A stretch of DNA of 64,000 bases from Azospirillum oleiclasticum (GTDB taxonomy: Bacteria; Pseudomonadota; Alphaproteobacteria; Azospirillales; Azospirillaceae), in contig NZ_JABFFR010000019.1 of the NCBI RefSeq assembly GCF_013423485.1, forward strand, positions 1 to 64,000, written 5' to 3'. The number at the start of each line of letters is the position of its first letter. Position 1 is the first letter of the stretch. The notes under the pieces were generated by a model, which was not told where the DNA came from, made no database searches, and saw nothing but the letters and a program-made list of their open reading frames with translations. This document shows, piece after piece, positions 29,101-37,344 of this stretch. Both the position numbers and the translations under genes were made by a program.

Positions 29101-29127
29101 TTAGCACTCACCCCCGGTGAGTGCCAG
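29101..29127 (-). promoter_or_regulatory. CIRCE element (HrcA operator) of groESL
   Basis: Plus-strand TTAGCACTC (29101-29109), 9-base spacer, GAGTGCCAG (29119-29127). The consensus is TTAGCACTC-N9-GAGTGCTAA, so one arm is perfect and the other differs in two or three positions. It lies 58 bases before the groES ATG. Confidence 0.9.
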
Positions 29128-29128
29128 C

Positions 29129-29158
29129 TAGCTAATGCATGCCGGTTCCGGAATCAAG
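29129..29158 (-). promoter_or_regulatory. Putative groESL promoter
   Basis: On the minus strand CTTGATT (29158-29152) could be the -35 region and TAGCTA (29134-29129) the -10, 17 bases apart. This puts the transcription start within the CIRCE element, the usual layout. A CTTGAT -35 would also suit an RpoH-type promoter. Confidence 0.4.
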
Positions 29159-29339
29159 GGGGGAGACGGGGCGGATGCGACATTTCGTGGCAGCACTCGT
29201 CGGAACCTGCTGCTAAGCTCTTGAAAAGGAACAAAAATCCGTTGCGGAGCGTATCCACGTCGCGGCACACTGACCACAAACGGTCACGACACCGACGCGA
29301 GGACTCGATCACCGGCTTCCACCGCAATGGAGAGCACGC

Positions 29340-29603
29340 ATGGCCTCACTGGATCTCCAGCTTCGCGACTACCGCCTGACCACGGCGGAAATCCTCTATC
29401 ACCTGCCGGACCATCCGGCGCTGCTGCAGAGCTTCCTGTGGCAGGACATGGATCTGGCCCCGCAATACCCGGTCCTCCGCAAGTTCCTCGACTATTGGGA
29501 GCGGAACCTGGACGGCAAGCTGCATTCGGTGAAGCTGGCGACCCAGCCACTCATCACCCCCGTCGAACTGCGCGTCGCGGCGGCGGAGTTCCGCTGGAAC
29601 TGA
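29340..29603 (+). CDS. usg: Usg family protein
   Basis: 87 residues. The pattern LRDYRLTTAEILYHLPDHPA, LLQSFLWQDMDLAPQYPVL and HSVKLATQPLITP matches Usg, a small alphaproteobacterial protein first named from a gene next to trpF in Caulobacter. Biochemical function is unknown. It is divergent from groESL across a 296-base region that holds the CIRCE element and nothing else obvious. Confidence 0.88.
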   Translation: MASLDLQLRDYRLTTAEILYHLPDHPALLQSFLWQDMDLAPQYPVLRKFLDYWERNLDGKLHSVKLATQPLITPVELRVAAAEFRWN

Positions 29604-29632
29604 GCGGGGCGGCGCACCTCCGTCCATGCTAT

Positions 29633-29661
29633 GCTCCCTTCCGTGTCAGCCGGAAGGGAGC
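29633..29661 (+). promoter_or_regulatory. Hairpin that covers the Shine-Dalgarno of the Uma2 gene
   Basis: 11-bp perfect stem GCTCCCTTCCG (29633-29643) / CGGAAGGGAGC (29651-29661) with loop TGTCAGC. The right arm includes the GGGAG that would serve the ATG at 29668. It may block translation initiation or act as a weak terminator after usg. Confidence 0.5.
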
Positions 29662-29667
29662 TGGGGC

Positions 29668-30264
29668 ATGGATCGGGCACGCAAGGCCGGCCTTCGCATG
29701 ACGCTCGACGAGTTCCTGCTGTGGGACAGTGGCGACGACCGCCGCTATGAGTTGATCGCCGGCGAGGTCGTGATGATGGCTCCGGCGACGGAGCCGCACG
29801 GCACATTGGTGATGAACCTCGGCGCGTCGCTGCGCCCCACATTGTCGAAACGGCCACCCTGCCGCGTCGTCGCGGAGGGCGCGATCACCCGCCCCGGTGC
29901 CCGCGACCGCTGCTACCACGCGGACGTGGTGGTGACCTGCACGCCGCCGGCCCGCGGGCGGATCCTCATCGAACAGCCCCTGTTGATCGCGGAGGTGCTG
30001 TCGCCGAGCACCGAATCCACCGACCGCCGGATCAAGGTCCCGGATTACCGTTCGATTTCCAGCCTCCGGGAAATCCTGCTCATCGATCAGGGTCGCGCCT
30101 TCGTCGAACTGCTCCGCCGGCTTGACGGCGACCGCTGGCTGACGATCCTCGCCATCGGGATCGACGCCAAGGTGATGCTGGAGAGCCTCGACCTGGAACT
30201 GCGCCTTGCCGACCTCTACCGCGACGTGGAGATCGAAACAGACGAGGACGCGGAAAGCGACTGA
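29668..30264 (+). CDS. Uma2 family (DUF820) putative endonuclease
   Basis: 198 residues. The fold belongs to the PD-(D/E)xK superfamily: MTLDEFLLWDSGDDRRYELI, GEVVMMAPATEPHG, the catalytic region YHADVVVTCTPP, and LLIAEVLSPSTESTDRRIKV with the E...K pair (about residues 112-125). Members occur in many copies in cyanobacteria and some proteobacteria; their role, perhaps in mobile-element biology, is unproven. The ATG follows GGGAG that is buried in a hairpin. Confidence 0.85.
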   Translation: MDRARKAGLRMTLDEFLLWDSGDDRRYELIAGEVVMMAPATEPHGTLVMNLGASLRPTLSKRPPCRVVAEGAITRPGARDRCYHADVVVTCTPPARGRILIEQPLLIAEVLSPSTESTDRRIKVPDYRSISSLREILLIDQGRAFVELLRRLDGDRWLTILAIGIDAKVMLESLDLELRLADLYRDVEIETDEDAESD

Positions 30265-30276
30265 TCGGAGCCCCGG

Positions 30277-31149
30277 TCAGTTCAACAGGACAGCCTTCGG
30301 CAGCAGGGCCAGCAGCGTCGGCATCTCGTCGAGCACCAGCAGCAGCGATTCCTCGGTCAAGGCCTCCCAGCCCAGCAGCATGGCGCCGAAGTGGCCGATG
30401 GGGGCCTTGGCCGGTGCGGCCAGGGCCGCCCCCAGATGCCGGGCGATCGCCCGGATCCGCGCCTCCAGCCGGGCCGACGCCGCGTCGACGCGGCCGGCCG
30501 TCAGGTCCACCGCCAGGGCGTGAAGCTCCGCGTCGGCCGCGGGAAGCGCTGCGGCCGGTTCCGGCGCGGCGATGCGGATCGCCAGGATCTTCGCCGCAAC
30601 CAGCCGGTAAGCGTCGCCCAGGAAGGGGTTGCCGCAACACGCGAACAACGCCGCGTGCAGGTCCGCCTCCGCGCAGGCGAAGGCCGCCGCGTCCATGGCG
30701 TCGCGTGCCGCCGCCAGCCGTTCCCGCACCCCGCGCAGAGCCGTCGCGGCGCCGTGCGGGTCGTTGACGGCCGTCGCGCGCAGCGCCGCCACCGCCAGCG
30801 TCGCCCAATGGGCGCAGATCGGCTCGATCTCGTCGGGTGAGGGCTGGAAGACGAAGGTGCCGCGGTGCGGCGCGATGGTGACCAGACCCTCCGCCTTCAA
30901 CAGCGCAAGGGCCTCGCGCACCGGGGTCTTGCTGACCCGCAGCGTGTCGGCCAGCGACGCCTCGGTCAGCGCGGCACCGGGGGCCAGTGTCCCATCGACG
31001 ATCATCCCGCGCAACCGCTCGGCCACCGCGTCGGTCAGGCTGGGCGCGCGCTCCAGAGGGCGCAGGCTCGCCGGCGCGGGCGACCGCCGTGCCGCCCCGT
31101 CCCCCGCGCGCAACGGCACGGGAAGCCCACGACTCCCGGTCATCCCCAT
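30277..31149 (-). CDS. GntR-family (FadR/FCD subfamily) regulator
   Basis: 290 residues. The winged HTH spans about 40-105: LTDAVAERLRGMIVDGTLAP, SLADTLRVSKTPVREALALL (recognition helix) and EGLVTIAPHRGTFV. The C-terminal half is an all-helical FCD ligand domain with the metal/ligand residues in DLHAALFACCGNPFLGDAY. The ligand is probably a small organic acid but cannot be read from sequence. The ATG at 31149 has GGAAGG. It is divergent from the TerC-like gene, which it may control through the dyad at 31245. Confidence 0.88.
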   Translation of the reverse strand: MGMTGSRGLPVPLRAGDGAARRSPAPASLRPLERAPSLTDAVAERLRGMIVDGTLAPGAALTEASLADTLRVSKTPVREALALLKAEGLVTIAPHRGTFVFQPSPDEIEPICAHWATLAVAALRATAVNDPHGAATALRGVRERLAAARDAMDAAAFACAEADLHAALFACCGNPFLGDAYRLVAAKILAIRIAAPEPAAALPAADAELHALAVDLTAGRVDAASARLEARIRAIARHLGAALAAPAKAPIGHFGAMLLGWEALTEESLLLVLDEMPTLLALLPKAVLLN

Positions 31150-31244
31150 GCGCCGAAACCTTCCGCAAAGATGTTCCCAACACCGATCATAGGACCAACG
31201 ACGCATCCCTTCAATGGGCCGTGGCCAAAGTGGCATTTGGTGCG

Positions 31245-31268
31245 TGGTGCGTAATATATTGCATACCA
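31245..31268. promoter_or_regulatory. Putative GntR operator between the divergent genes
   Basis: 24-base dyad TGGT-gc-G-t-AATATATT-g-C-at-ACCA, with 9 of 12 positions symmetric about the centre. It is the most AT-rich spot in the 287-base divergent region and also overlaps a plausible -10 (TAATAT). Confidence 0.5.
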
Positions 31269-31436
31269 GCGGTCAGCGTGATAAATCGTTGGGCATCATC
31301 GCGGCCGTGCCGCCGTGCGGCGACCGGGCACCGGCGCCGCGAACAGCACGCACCGACCGTCCACCGAAACCCACCGGCCGCCATACGGCCGAAGAACGAA
31401 GACCGGCGCCGCCGCCGGTCCGGGAAGGAGACTGCC

Positions 31437-32192
31437 ATGACCATGCAAGGCGAATTCGCCATGGCACTGGTGCAGATCATCTGGATCAACATCCTGTTGA
31501 GCGGGGACAACGCGGTGGTGATCGCGCTGGCGTGCCGCTCCCTGCCGCCGCACCAGCAGAAGCTGGGCATCATCCTGGGCACCGCACCCGCGGTGGTGCT
31601 GCGCATCGTTTTCACCGTCTTCATCGTCTATCTGCTCCAGGTGCCGCTGCTGAAGCTGATCGGCGGGCTTCTCCTGCTGTGGATCGCCTACAAGCTGCTG
31701 GTGCCGGACGACGAGGAGCACGCGGTGGCGGGGGGCAACTCGTTGATGGAGGCGATCAAGACCATCGTCATCGCCGACGCGGTGATGAGCCTGGACAACG
31801 TCATCGCCATCGCCGCCGCGGCCAAGGGCGACCTGATCCTGCTGGTGCTGGGGCTGAGCATCAGCATCCCGCTGATCGTCTTCGGCAGCACCATCGTGCT
31901 GAAGCTGATCGAACGCTTCCCCATGCTGGTGACGGTTGGCGCCGCTCTGCTCGGCTTCATCGCCGGCGAGGTGATCGTGTCCGACCCGCTGCTGCACGAC
32001 TGGCTGTCGCACAGCCACCCGACGCTGTACATGGCCGCTCCCTATTTCGGCGCGGTGGGCGTGGTGTCGGTGGGGCTGCTGGCGATCCGGGCCATGCGGG
32101 TGGCCGACGGCGTCGTGGCGCGGGCCGAAGCGGTCACGGCGGAGCCGGAGCCGGCGCTGGAAGTGGCCTATTCCGCCGAGGAAGCGCGCTGA
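31437..32192 (+). CDS. TerC/YjbE-family integral membrane protein
   Basis: 251 residues with about seven membrane helices. Family signatures are INILLSGDNAVVIALACRSL near residue 15 and IADAVMSLDNVIAIAAAAKG near 115, each with acidic residues inside a helix, as in TerC/YjbE metal-ion proteins (often linked to manganese export). AAGGAG precedes the ATG. In many bacteria YjbE genes follow a yybP-ykoY manganese riboswitch; I see none in the 5' region. Confidence 0.87.
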   Translation: MTMQGEFAMALVQIIWINILLSGDNAVVIALACRSLPPHQQKLGIILGTAPAVVLRIVFTVFIVYLLQVPLLKLIGGLLLLWIAYKLLVPDDEEHAVAGGNSLMEAIKTIVIADAVMSLDNVIAIAAAAKGDLILLVLGLSISIPLIVFGSTIVLKLIERFPMLVTVGAALLGFIAGEVIVSDPLLHDWLSHSHPTLYMAAPYFGAVGVVSVGLLAIRAMRVADGVVARAEAVTAEPEPALEVAYSAEEAR

Positions 32193-32301
32193 CCGGCAGC
32201 GGGGCGGGTGCACAACCGGCACCCGCCCCGTCCGCGACGGCTTCCCTTTGACGGCGGCGACCGGAGGCACCATGTTGCAGCGATAAAACATCCCTGTGCA
32301 A

Positions 32302-33411
32302 ATGGTCGCCGCCTTGACCTCCCTCGCCTACGCCGCGGACCTGCCGGCCCGCCCCTCCGTCCGCCCGATCGCCCACTGGCTGCTGTTCTGTGCCGGCATG
32401 GTGTTCGCCATGGCGGTGATCGGCGCCATCACGCGCCTGACCGAATCCGGCCTGTCCATGGTCGAATGGAAGCCGCTGATCGGCGTGCTGCCGCCGATGA
32501 CCGCGGCGGAGTGGGACCGGGTGTTCGCGCTCTACCGCGAGACTCCGGAATACCGGATCATGAACAGCGGGATGAGCCTGGAGGCGTTCAAGACCATCTT
32601 CTTCTGGGAATGGTTCCACCGCCTGTGGGGCCATCTGATCGGCGCGGCCTTCCTGTTCCCCTTCCTGTGGTTCTGGGTGCGTGGGCAGATTCCGCGCACG
32701 CTGATGCCCAGGCTGGTGGGCCTGTTCCTGCTGGGCGGGCTGCAGGGCGTGATCGGCTGGTTCATGGTGCTGAGCGGGCTGGCCGACGCGCCGGACGTCA
32801 GCCATTACCGGCTGGCGCTGCATCTCGGCACCGCGCTGGTCATTTATGCCCTGCTGGTGGCGGTGGCGCTCGGCCTGCTCGACCCGGCGCCGTTGGCGGG
32901 CTGGCGGCCGGAGGCGGCGCGGCTGCGGCGCCATACGGGCTGGGCGCTGGGGATGGTGGCGGTCACCGTGGTGTGGGGCGCCTTCGTGGCCGGGATCAAC
33001 GCCGGTTTCGCCTACAACAGCTTCCCGCTGATGAACGGGCACTGGATCCCGCCGGAGATCGCCACCCTCGCACCCTGGTGGCTGAATCCGTTCGAGAACA
33101 CCGCCGCGGTGCAGTTCATCCACCGCGTGCTCGCGGTCGGCACCGGCATCGTCGTGCTGGCGCTGTGGGCGCGGGTGCGCGCCGCGCGGCTGCCCGGCAA
33201 CGCCGCGGCGATCGCCGACGGCCTGGCCGCGGCGATCCTCGTGCAGATCGCGCTCGGCATCACCACGCTGCTGACGGTGGTGTGGATCCCGGTGGCGGCG
33301 GCGCACCAGGCGGGGGCGCTGGTGGTGATCACCATGCTGGTCTGGCTGCGCCACACGCTGAAACCCGTGGGGCAAGGTGCGGAGCGGGCGGGCGGCATGC
33401 AAAGTCGGTAA
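32302..33411 (+). CDS. ctaA: Heme A synthase (CtaA/Cox15)
   Basis: 369 residues with eight membrane helices. It hydroxylates heme O to heme A for aa3-type cytochrome oxidase. Heme-ligand histidines are in EWFHRLWGHLIG (helix 2), RLALHLGTALVI, VQFIHRVLAVG and AAAHQAGALVV. The motif GAITRLTESGLSMVEWKPL is typical of the proteobacterial Cox15-like type 2 enzyme. No good Shine-Dalgarno precedes ATG 32302 (GTG 32296 is possible); a 4-codon upstream ORF with GGAGG (32272-32286) lies just before. Confidence 0.95.
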   Translation: MVAALTSLAYAADLPARPSVRPIAHWLLFCAGMVFAMAVIGAITRLTESGLSMVEWKPLIGVLPPMTAAEWDRVFALYRETPEYRIMNSGMSLEAFKTIFFWEWFHRLWGHLIGAAFLFPFLWFWVRGQIPRTLMPRLVGLFLLGGLQGVIGWFMVLSGLADAPDVSHYRLALHLGTALVIYALLVAVALGLLDPAPLAGWRPEAARLRRHTGWALGMVAVTVVWGAFVAGINAGFAYNSFPLMNGHWIPPEIATLAPWWLNPFENTAAVQFIHRVLAVGTGIVVLALWARVRAARLPGNAAAIADGLAAAILVQIALGITTLLTVVWIPVAAAHQAGALVVITMLVWLRHTLKPVGQGAERAGGMQSR

Positions 33412-33520
33412 CCCTGCCGCTCCGATGACGTTTGTGTTGCAACGCAGCAGAGTCCTTGCCGCACCGCCCCGCTGGGTCTAAACTGTTGGGAAACATAACC
33501 CCAGCGAGGACTGACCCAGC

Positions 33521-33730
33521 ATGACCACGGAAGAGATCCTGACCGCCGGCGCCATGGCGCTGTACCGGGCGGAGAACCAGTACCGGGTCGAGGAGTTCGC
33601 CAAGGGCAGCGATCCGCAGGCCGCGATCGCCGCCGATTTCGAGCAGTACCGCAGCCGCTACACCCGCAAGTTCGCCGACTTTCGGGCGTCGCTGGCCGCC
33701 ATGGGCCTGACCGTCACCAAGGCGGCGTGA
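33521..33730 (+). CDS. Small hypothetical protein
   Basis: 69 residues, helical and charged: EILTAGAMALYRAENQYRVE then DFEQYRSRYTRKFADFRASL. No signal, membrane segment or known motif. GC-rich third positions support translation. The gene is convergent with the DUF1289 gene 9 bases away. Confidence 0.7.
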   Translation: MTTEEILTAGAMALYRAENQYRVEEFAKGSDPQAAIAADFEQYRSRYTRKFADFRASLAAMGLTVTKAA

Positions 33731-33739
33731 GCGGTCGTT

Positions 33740-33937
33740 TCAGACACCGGGCCGCCGCCGCGCGGCCCGGCGTTCCTCCAGCCGGGCCAGCACGGCCCGA
33801 CGTCCGTCGGGATCCAGCCCACCCCACGCCTTGATCTCGTCCAGCGTCCTCAGACAGCCGAGGCAGATGTCGGTGCGGGGATCGAGCGTGCAGAGCCGCA
33901 CGCAGGGGCTGGGAACATAATCGTCGACGACGGGCAT
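33740..33937 (-). CDS. DUF1289 family protein
   Basis: 65 residues. PSPCVRLCTLDPRTDICLGC and LRTLDEIKAWG are diagnostic of DUF1289; the four cysteines (CxxxC...CxxC) could bind a metal or Fe-S cluster. Family function unknown. The ATG at 33937 is chosen because similarity starts there; the frame is open upstream without coding signal. It is 95 bases downstream of the ferritin-like gene. Confidence 0.85.
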   Translation of the reverse strand: MPVVDDYVPSPCVRLCTLDPRTDICLGCLRTLDEIKAWGGLDPDGRRAVLARLEERRAARRRPGV

Positions 33938-34032
33938 CTTGCGGCATCCGGACGGACGGCCGATGCGCCGCCCGCGGACACCATAGTCAAAGCCGAGCCC
34001 CCGAAGCCAGATGGTCGAAGCCAGCCCGGCCG

Positions 34033-34566
34033 TCAGTCCGAGATGTTCGGCGGATCGGGATCGTCGTCCCAGCCTTCCTTCGGCAGCGGGTAGCGCTCCA
34101 GCCACGTCTTGATGATCGCGACGTGACCGGCCTCCTCCTCCGCGAAGTCGCGGGCGAGGCGGGCGACCTCCGGGTCCTTGGTCTCCGCGGCGACGGAGGC
34201 GTAGTAGCGGTTGCCCTGCACCTCACCGATCAGCGCCAGCTTCAGCGCGTGGTGCGCCTGCATCAGATAGTGGGTGTTCTCCCAGGCCGCGGCCTCCGGC
34301 GACTCGTTGTTGCCGTCCCACTGGAACTCCCACGGGGCGACCTTGGGGATCGCGCCGTGCGTCCGCGCGATCTCCTTCACCTCCGCCGCGTGCTTGCGCG
34401 AATAGCCGCCCAGCTCGCGGAAGAGCTTCGCCACGTCCGGGTTGTTGTGGGCCTCCATGCTGTCGGCCAGCTCGTCGTAGCGCTCGGCCGCCTCGTTCTC
34501 CAGCTCCAGCGCGTGGGCGAGGAACAGGCCGACGTTGGTGGCGCCGCTGAGAATGGTCGTCTTCAT
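34033..34566 (-). CDS. Ferritin-like/rubrerythrin-type diiron protein
   Basis: 177 residues forming a four-helix bundle. Iron ligands fit ALELENEAAERYDEL (Glu, about residue 22), GGYSRKHAAEVKEI (ExxH-like), IGEVQGNRYYASVA (Glu, about 112) and FAEEEAGHVAIIKTW (ExxH, about 145). No C-terminal rubredoxin domain. The ATG overlaps the korB stop (ATGA), so the protein is made together with the 2-oxoacid:ferredoxin oxidoreductase. A role in peroxide or oxygen protection of that enzyme is an inference. Confidence 0.85.
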   Translation of the reverse strand: MKTTILSGATNVGLFLAHALELENEAAERYDELADSMEAHNNPDVAKLFRELGGYSRKHAAEVKEIARTHGAIPKVAPWEFQWDGNNESPEAAAWENTHYLMQAHHALKLALIGEVQGNRYYASVAAETKDPEVARLARDFAEEEAGHVAIIKTWLERYPLPKEGWDDDPDPPNISD

Positions 34567-35405
34567 ACGGCAAAGCCCTCCTCGATCTGCTGGATGGTCT
34601 TGACCGCCGTGCCGGCCGGCGCGAAGGGGCGGCGGTTGCCGGCCAGGAAGATGCCGAGCCCGAAACCGTCATCCTCCAGCACTGCGCGCATCGCCTCGTT
34701 CGGGTCGTCGGTCGGCTGGCGGCCATAGGGGTGCACGGTGCTCTTCCAGCCCCGCTGCTCCGGCCGGAAGGTCACGCAGGGGCTGAGCACGTGGATGACC
34801 GAGAAGCCGGGGTGCCGCACCCCCTCCACGATCAGCCGCGCCACCTCGTTCGGGTCGCCGGAGAAGCCGCGGGCCACGAAATTGGCGCCGCAGGCCAGAG
34901 CCAGCGACACCGGCTGGATCGGGTTCACGCCCGGCCCTTCCGGCGTCAGCTTGCTCTCGCACCAGTCGGCCTCGGTGGTGGGGGACGCCTGGCCCTTGGT
35001 CATGCCGTAGACCTGGTTGTCCATGACCACATAGGTCATGTCCACGTTGCGCCGGCAGGCGTGCAGGAAGTGGTTGCCGCCGATGGAGAAGCCGTCGCCG
35101 TCGCCGCCGAAGACCAGCACGGTCAGATCCGGCCGCGCCAGCTTCAGCCCGCTGGCCGCCGCCAGCGACCGGCCGTGCACGCCGTGGAAGCCGTAGCAGC
35201 TGGTGTAGGCGGGGATGCGCGACGAGCAGCCGATGCCCGACACCACCGCGGTGTTGTGGCGGGCCAGCCCCATGTTCGCCAGCGCGCGGGTGACCGCCGC
35301 CAGCACCGAGTAATCGCCGCAGCCGGGGCACCAGATCGGCTTGACGTCGGACTTGTAGTCGCCGGGGGTGAGGGCGGCGACCTCTTCGACCAGATGGGTG
35401 TCCAT
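34563..35405 (-). CDS. korB: 2-oxoacid:ferredoxin oxidoreductase beta subunit
   Basis: 280 residues. The ThDP-binding subunit: PIWCPGCGDYSVLAAVTRAL near residue 23, VSGIGCSSRIPAYTSCYGFH, and the ThDP/Mg motif LVFGGDGDGFSIGGNHFLHA (about 95-115) with the Asn in MDNQVYGMTKGQ. With KorA it converts a 2-oxoacid (most likely 2-oxoglutarate) and CoA to the acyl-CoA while reducing ferredoxin. It lies 23 bases after korA. Confidence 0.92.
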   Translation of the reverse strand: MDTHLVEEVAALTPGDYKSDVKPIWCPGCGDYSVLAAVTRALANMGLARHNTAVVSGIGCSSRIPAYTSCYGFHGVHGRSLAAASGLKLARPDLTVLVFGGDGDGFSIGGNHFLHACRRNVDMTYVVMDNQVYGMTKGQASPTTEADWCESKLTPEGPGVNPIQPVSLALACGANFVARGFSGDPNEVARLIVEGVRHPGFSVIHVLSPCVTFRPEQRGWKSTVHPYGRQPTDDPNEAMRAVLEDDGFGLGIFLAGNRRPFAPAGTAVKTIQQIEEGFAV

Positions 35406-35428
35406 GATTCCCTGCGTCTCCCGGCGGG

Positions 35429-37150
35429 TCAGAGGATGGAGGCGAGGGCCTGCTGCACGTCGCGGGCGCGGATCGGCAGCGGGCCGGGCTGGCTCAGCAC
35501 GCTCACCGTGCCGGGCAGGTCGACATGGGCGCGGATGTGCTTGTGGAACTGCGCCCCGTGGGTCTGCTCCACCACCAGCACGCGGGACACGCCCTTCAGC
35601 GCCTCCGCGACCAGCTCCGGCTTCACCGGGGACAGCAGGCGCAGCGACACCAGACGGACCTTGTGGCCGGCGGCGGTCAGCCGGGCCACCGCCTCGCGCG
35701 CCGGGCCGGTGGCCGAGCCCCAGGTCAGCACCGCCACGTCGCCGTCACCCTCGATGTCGGCCCAATGGATGCCGTAGTCGTGGCCGACCAGCTTGCGCAG
35801 CCGCTTGTCGAGCTGCTTGTGGTGGTCGGAGGACTGGCTGGAGGGCAGGCCGCGCTCGGAATGCTCCAGCCCGTCCGCGGTGTGCTCGCCGCCCGGCATG
35901 CCGGGGATGGCGGTCGGGGACACGCCGCTGCCGGTCACGGCGTAGCGCTTGAACAGCTCGCCGCTGTCCAGCCCGTCGGCCAGCAGGCGCTGCGCCTTGA
36001 AGGGCTGGTCGGCCGGCTTGTCCACCACGGCGCGCGACTGGCCCATGGACTGGTCGGACAGCACGATGCAGGCGGTCTGCAGGGCTTCCGCCAGATGCAC
36101 CGCCCACTGGGTGGTGAACAGGCAGTCGGCGATGGAGGTCGGGGCGACCACCAGATGCGGCGCGTCGCCGTGCAGGCCGTTGACCGCGATGTTCAGGTCC
36201 GACTGCTCGGACTTGGTGGGGATGCCGGTCGAGGGGCCGCCGCGCATCACGTCCACCACCACGACCGGCGTCTCCGACGCCACCGCGAGGCCCAGCGCCT
36301 CGGTCATCAGCGACAGGCCGGGGCCGGCGGTGGCGGTGATCGAGGGCACGCCGCCGAAGGAGGCGCCGACGATCATGTTGATGGAGGCCAGCTCGTCCTC
36401 CGCCTGTACCAGCAAGCCGCCGGTGCGCGCGAGGTTCGGGGCCAGCCACTCCAGGATCTCGGTGGCCGGGGTGATGGGATAGGCGGCGCAGAACTTCACG
36501 CCCGCCTTCAAGGCGCCGAAGCCCGCCGCCTCGTTGCCGGAAATGTTCCAGCGGATGCCGGTGCGCGCCTCGGGGGCGGTCAGCTCCAGACCCAGGCCCC
36601 AGCCGGCCACTTCCTTCGCCCCGGCGTCGATGCCGGCGGCGGACGCCTTCACGGCACCCTCGCCCTTCTTGCCCAGCGCCTTGTCGATCACCGCATCGAC
36701 GCCGGCCCGCGGCAGCCCGACGATGGAGGCGACCGCGCCCAGCCCGACCATGTTGACGCGCCCGCCGGGGATCTTGCCGGCCAGCTCCTTGATCGGCAGC
36801 TCGATGATCCGGGCACCGCTGGCCGCCAGAACCGCCGGCACGTCGCCCTGCGAGGGGTCGGTGACGATCACGCTCTCCGCCGTCATCGGCAGCTCGGCCG
36901 CGAAGCGTTCGACATTCTGCCAGTCGAAGGCGATGATCAGGTCGAAACGGTCGCCCGGACCTTCCACCGGTTTCGGCGACAGGCGCACCAGCGCCGCCGC
37001 CTCGCCCCCGCGGATCTGCGGGCCGGAGGACCGCGACATCAAACCGTACCACCCGACCTGCGCCGCAGCGTCGAGCAGCATCTGCCCCGCCGTCATCACA
37101 CCGGCGCCGCCGCTGCCCACCAGGGCAATCGTGACCGAATCCACCGCCAT
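35429..37150 (-). CDS. korA: 2-oxoacid:ferredoxin oxidoreductase alpha subunit (gamma-alpha fusion)
   Basis: 573 residues. The N-terminal gamma domain (about 1-190) opens VTIALVGSGGAGVMTAGQML with SRSSGPQIRGGEAAALVRLS. The alpha domain starts about 205 (GNEAAGFGALKAGVKFCAAY, PITPATEILEWL), includes QAEDELASINMIVGASFGG and MRGGPSTGIPTKSEQSD, and ends with RVLVVEQTHGAQF. This gamma-alpha fusion is typical of KorA-type enzymes of aerobes. The start at 37150 has GAGGG ten bases upstream; ATG 37159 has it too close. Confidence 0.92.
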   Translation of the reverse strand: MAVDSVTIALVGSGGAGVMTAGQMLLDAAAQVGWYGLMSRSSGPQIRGGEAAALVRLSPKPVEGPGDRFDLIIAFDWQNVERFAAELPMTAESVIVTDPSQGDVPAVLAASGARIIELPIKELAGKIPGGRVNMVGLGAVASIVGLPRAGVDAVIDKALGKKGEGAVKASAAGIDAGAKEVAGWGLGLELTAPEARTGIRWNISGNEAAGFGALKAGVKFCAAYPITPATEILEWLAPNLARTGGLLVQAEDELASINMIVGASFGGVPSITATAGPGLSLMTEALGLAVASETPVVVVDVMRGGPSTGIPTKSEQSDLNIAVNGLHGDAPHLVVAPTSIADCLFTTQWAVHLAEALQTACIVLSDQSMGQSRAVVDKPADQPFKAQRLLADGLDSGELFKRYAVTGSGVSPTAIPGMPGGEHTADGLEHSERGLPSSQSSDHHKQLDKRLRKLVGHDYGIHWADIEGDGDVAVLTWGSATGPAREAVARLTAAGHKVRLVSLRLLSPVKPELVAEALKGVSRVLVVEQTHGAQFHKHIRAHVDLPGTVSVLSQPGPLPIRARDVQQALASIL

Positions 37151-37344
37151 CCCAGGCATTCCCTCGCTGAAGCGTCCAAACCGGACACGGGAGCGCCGGG
37201 CAGCCCCGGCTTGACCCCGACGCTACCCGCCCCCGCGATGGGACGGCATGATCTGGCGCAAGACGCGACTGCGAGAAGATCGCGAATCGCCGCAGGGCTT
37301 GGGTGCCGGTTGTGGTGCTTTGGTGGGAGGGGATGTGCGGGTTG

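Noticed and set aside
31150..31436. A yybP-ykoY manganese riboswitch before the TerC/YjbE-type gene
   Set aside because: Expected for this family, but the conserved GGGGAGUAG-type segments are not present; the region instead has a GntR-like dyad.
32272..32286. Four-codon upstream ORF (ATG TTG CAG CGA TAA) before ctaA
   Set aside because: It has a good Shine-Dalgarno and could influence ctaA translation, but so short an ORF can arise by chance; mentioned only in the ctaA entry.
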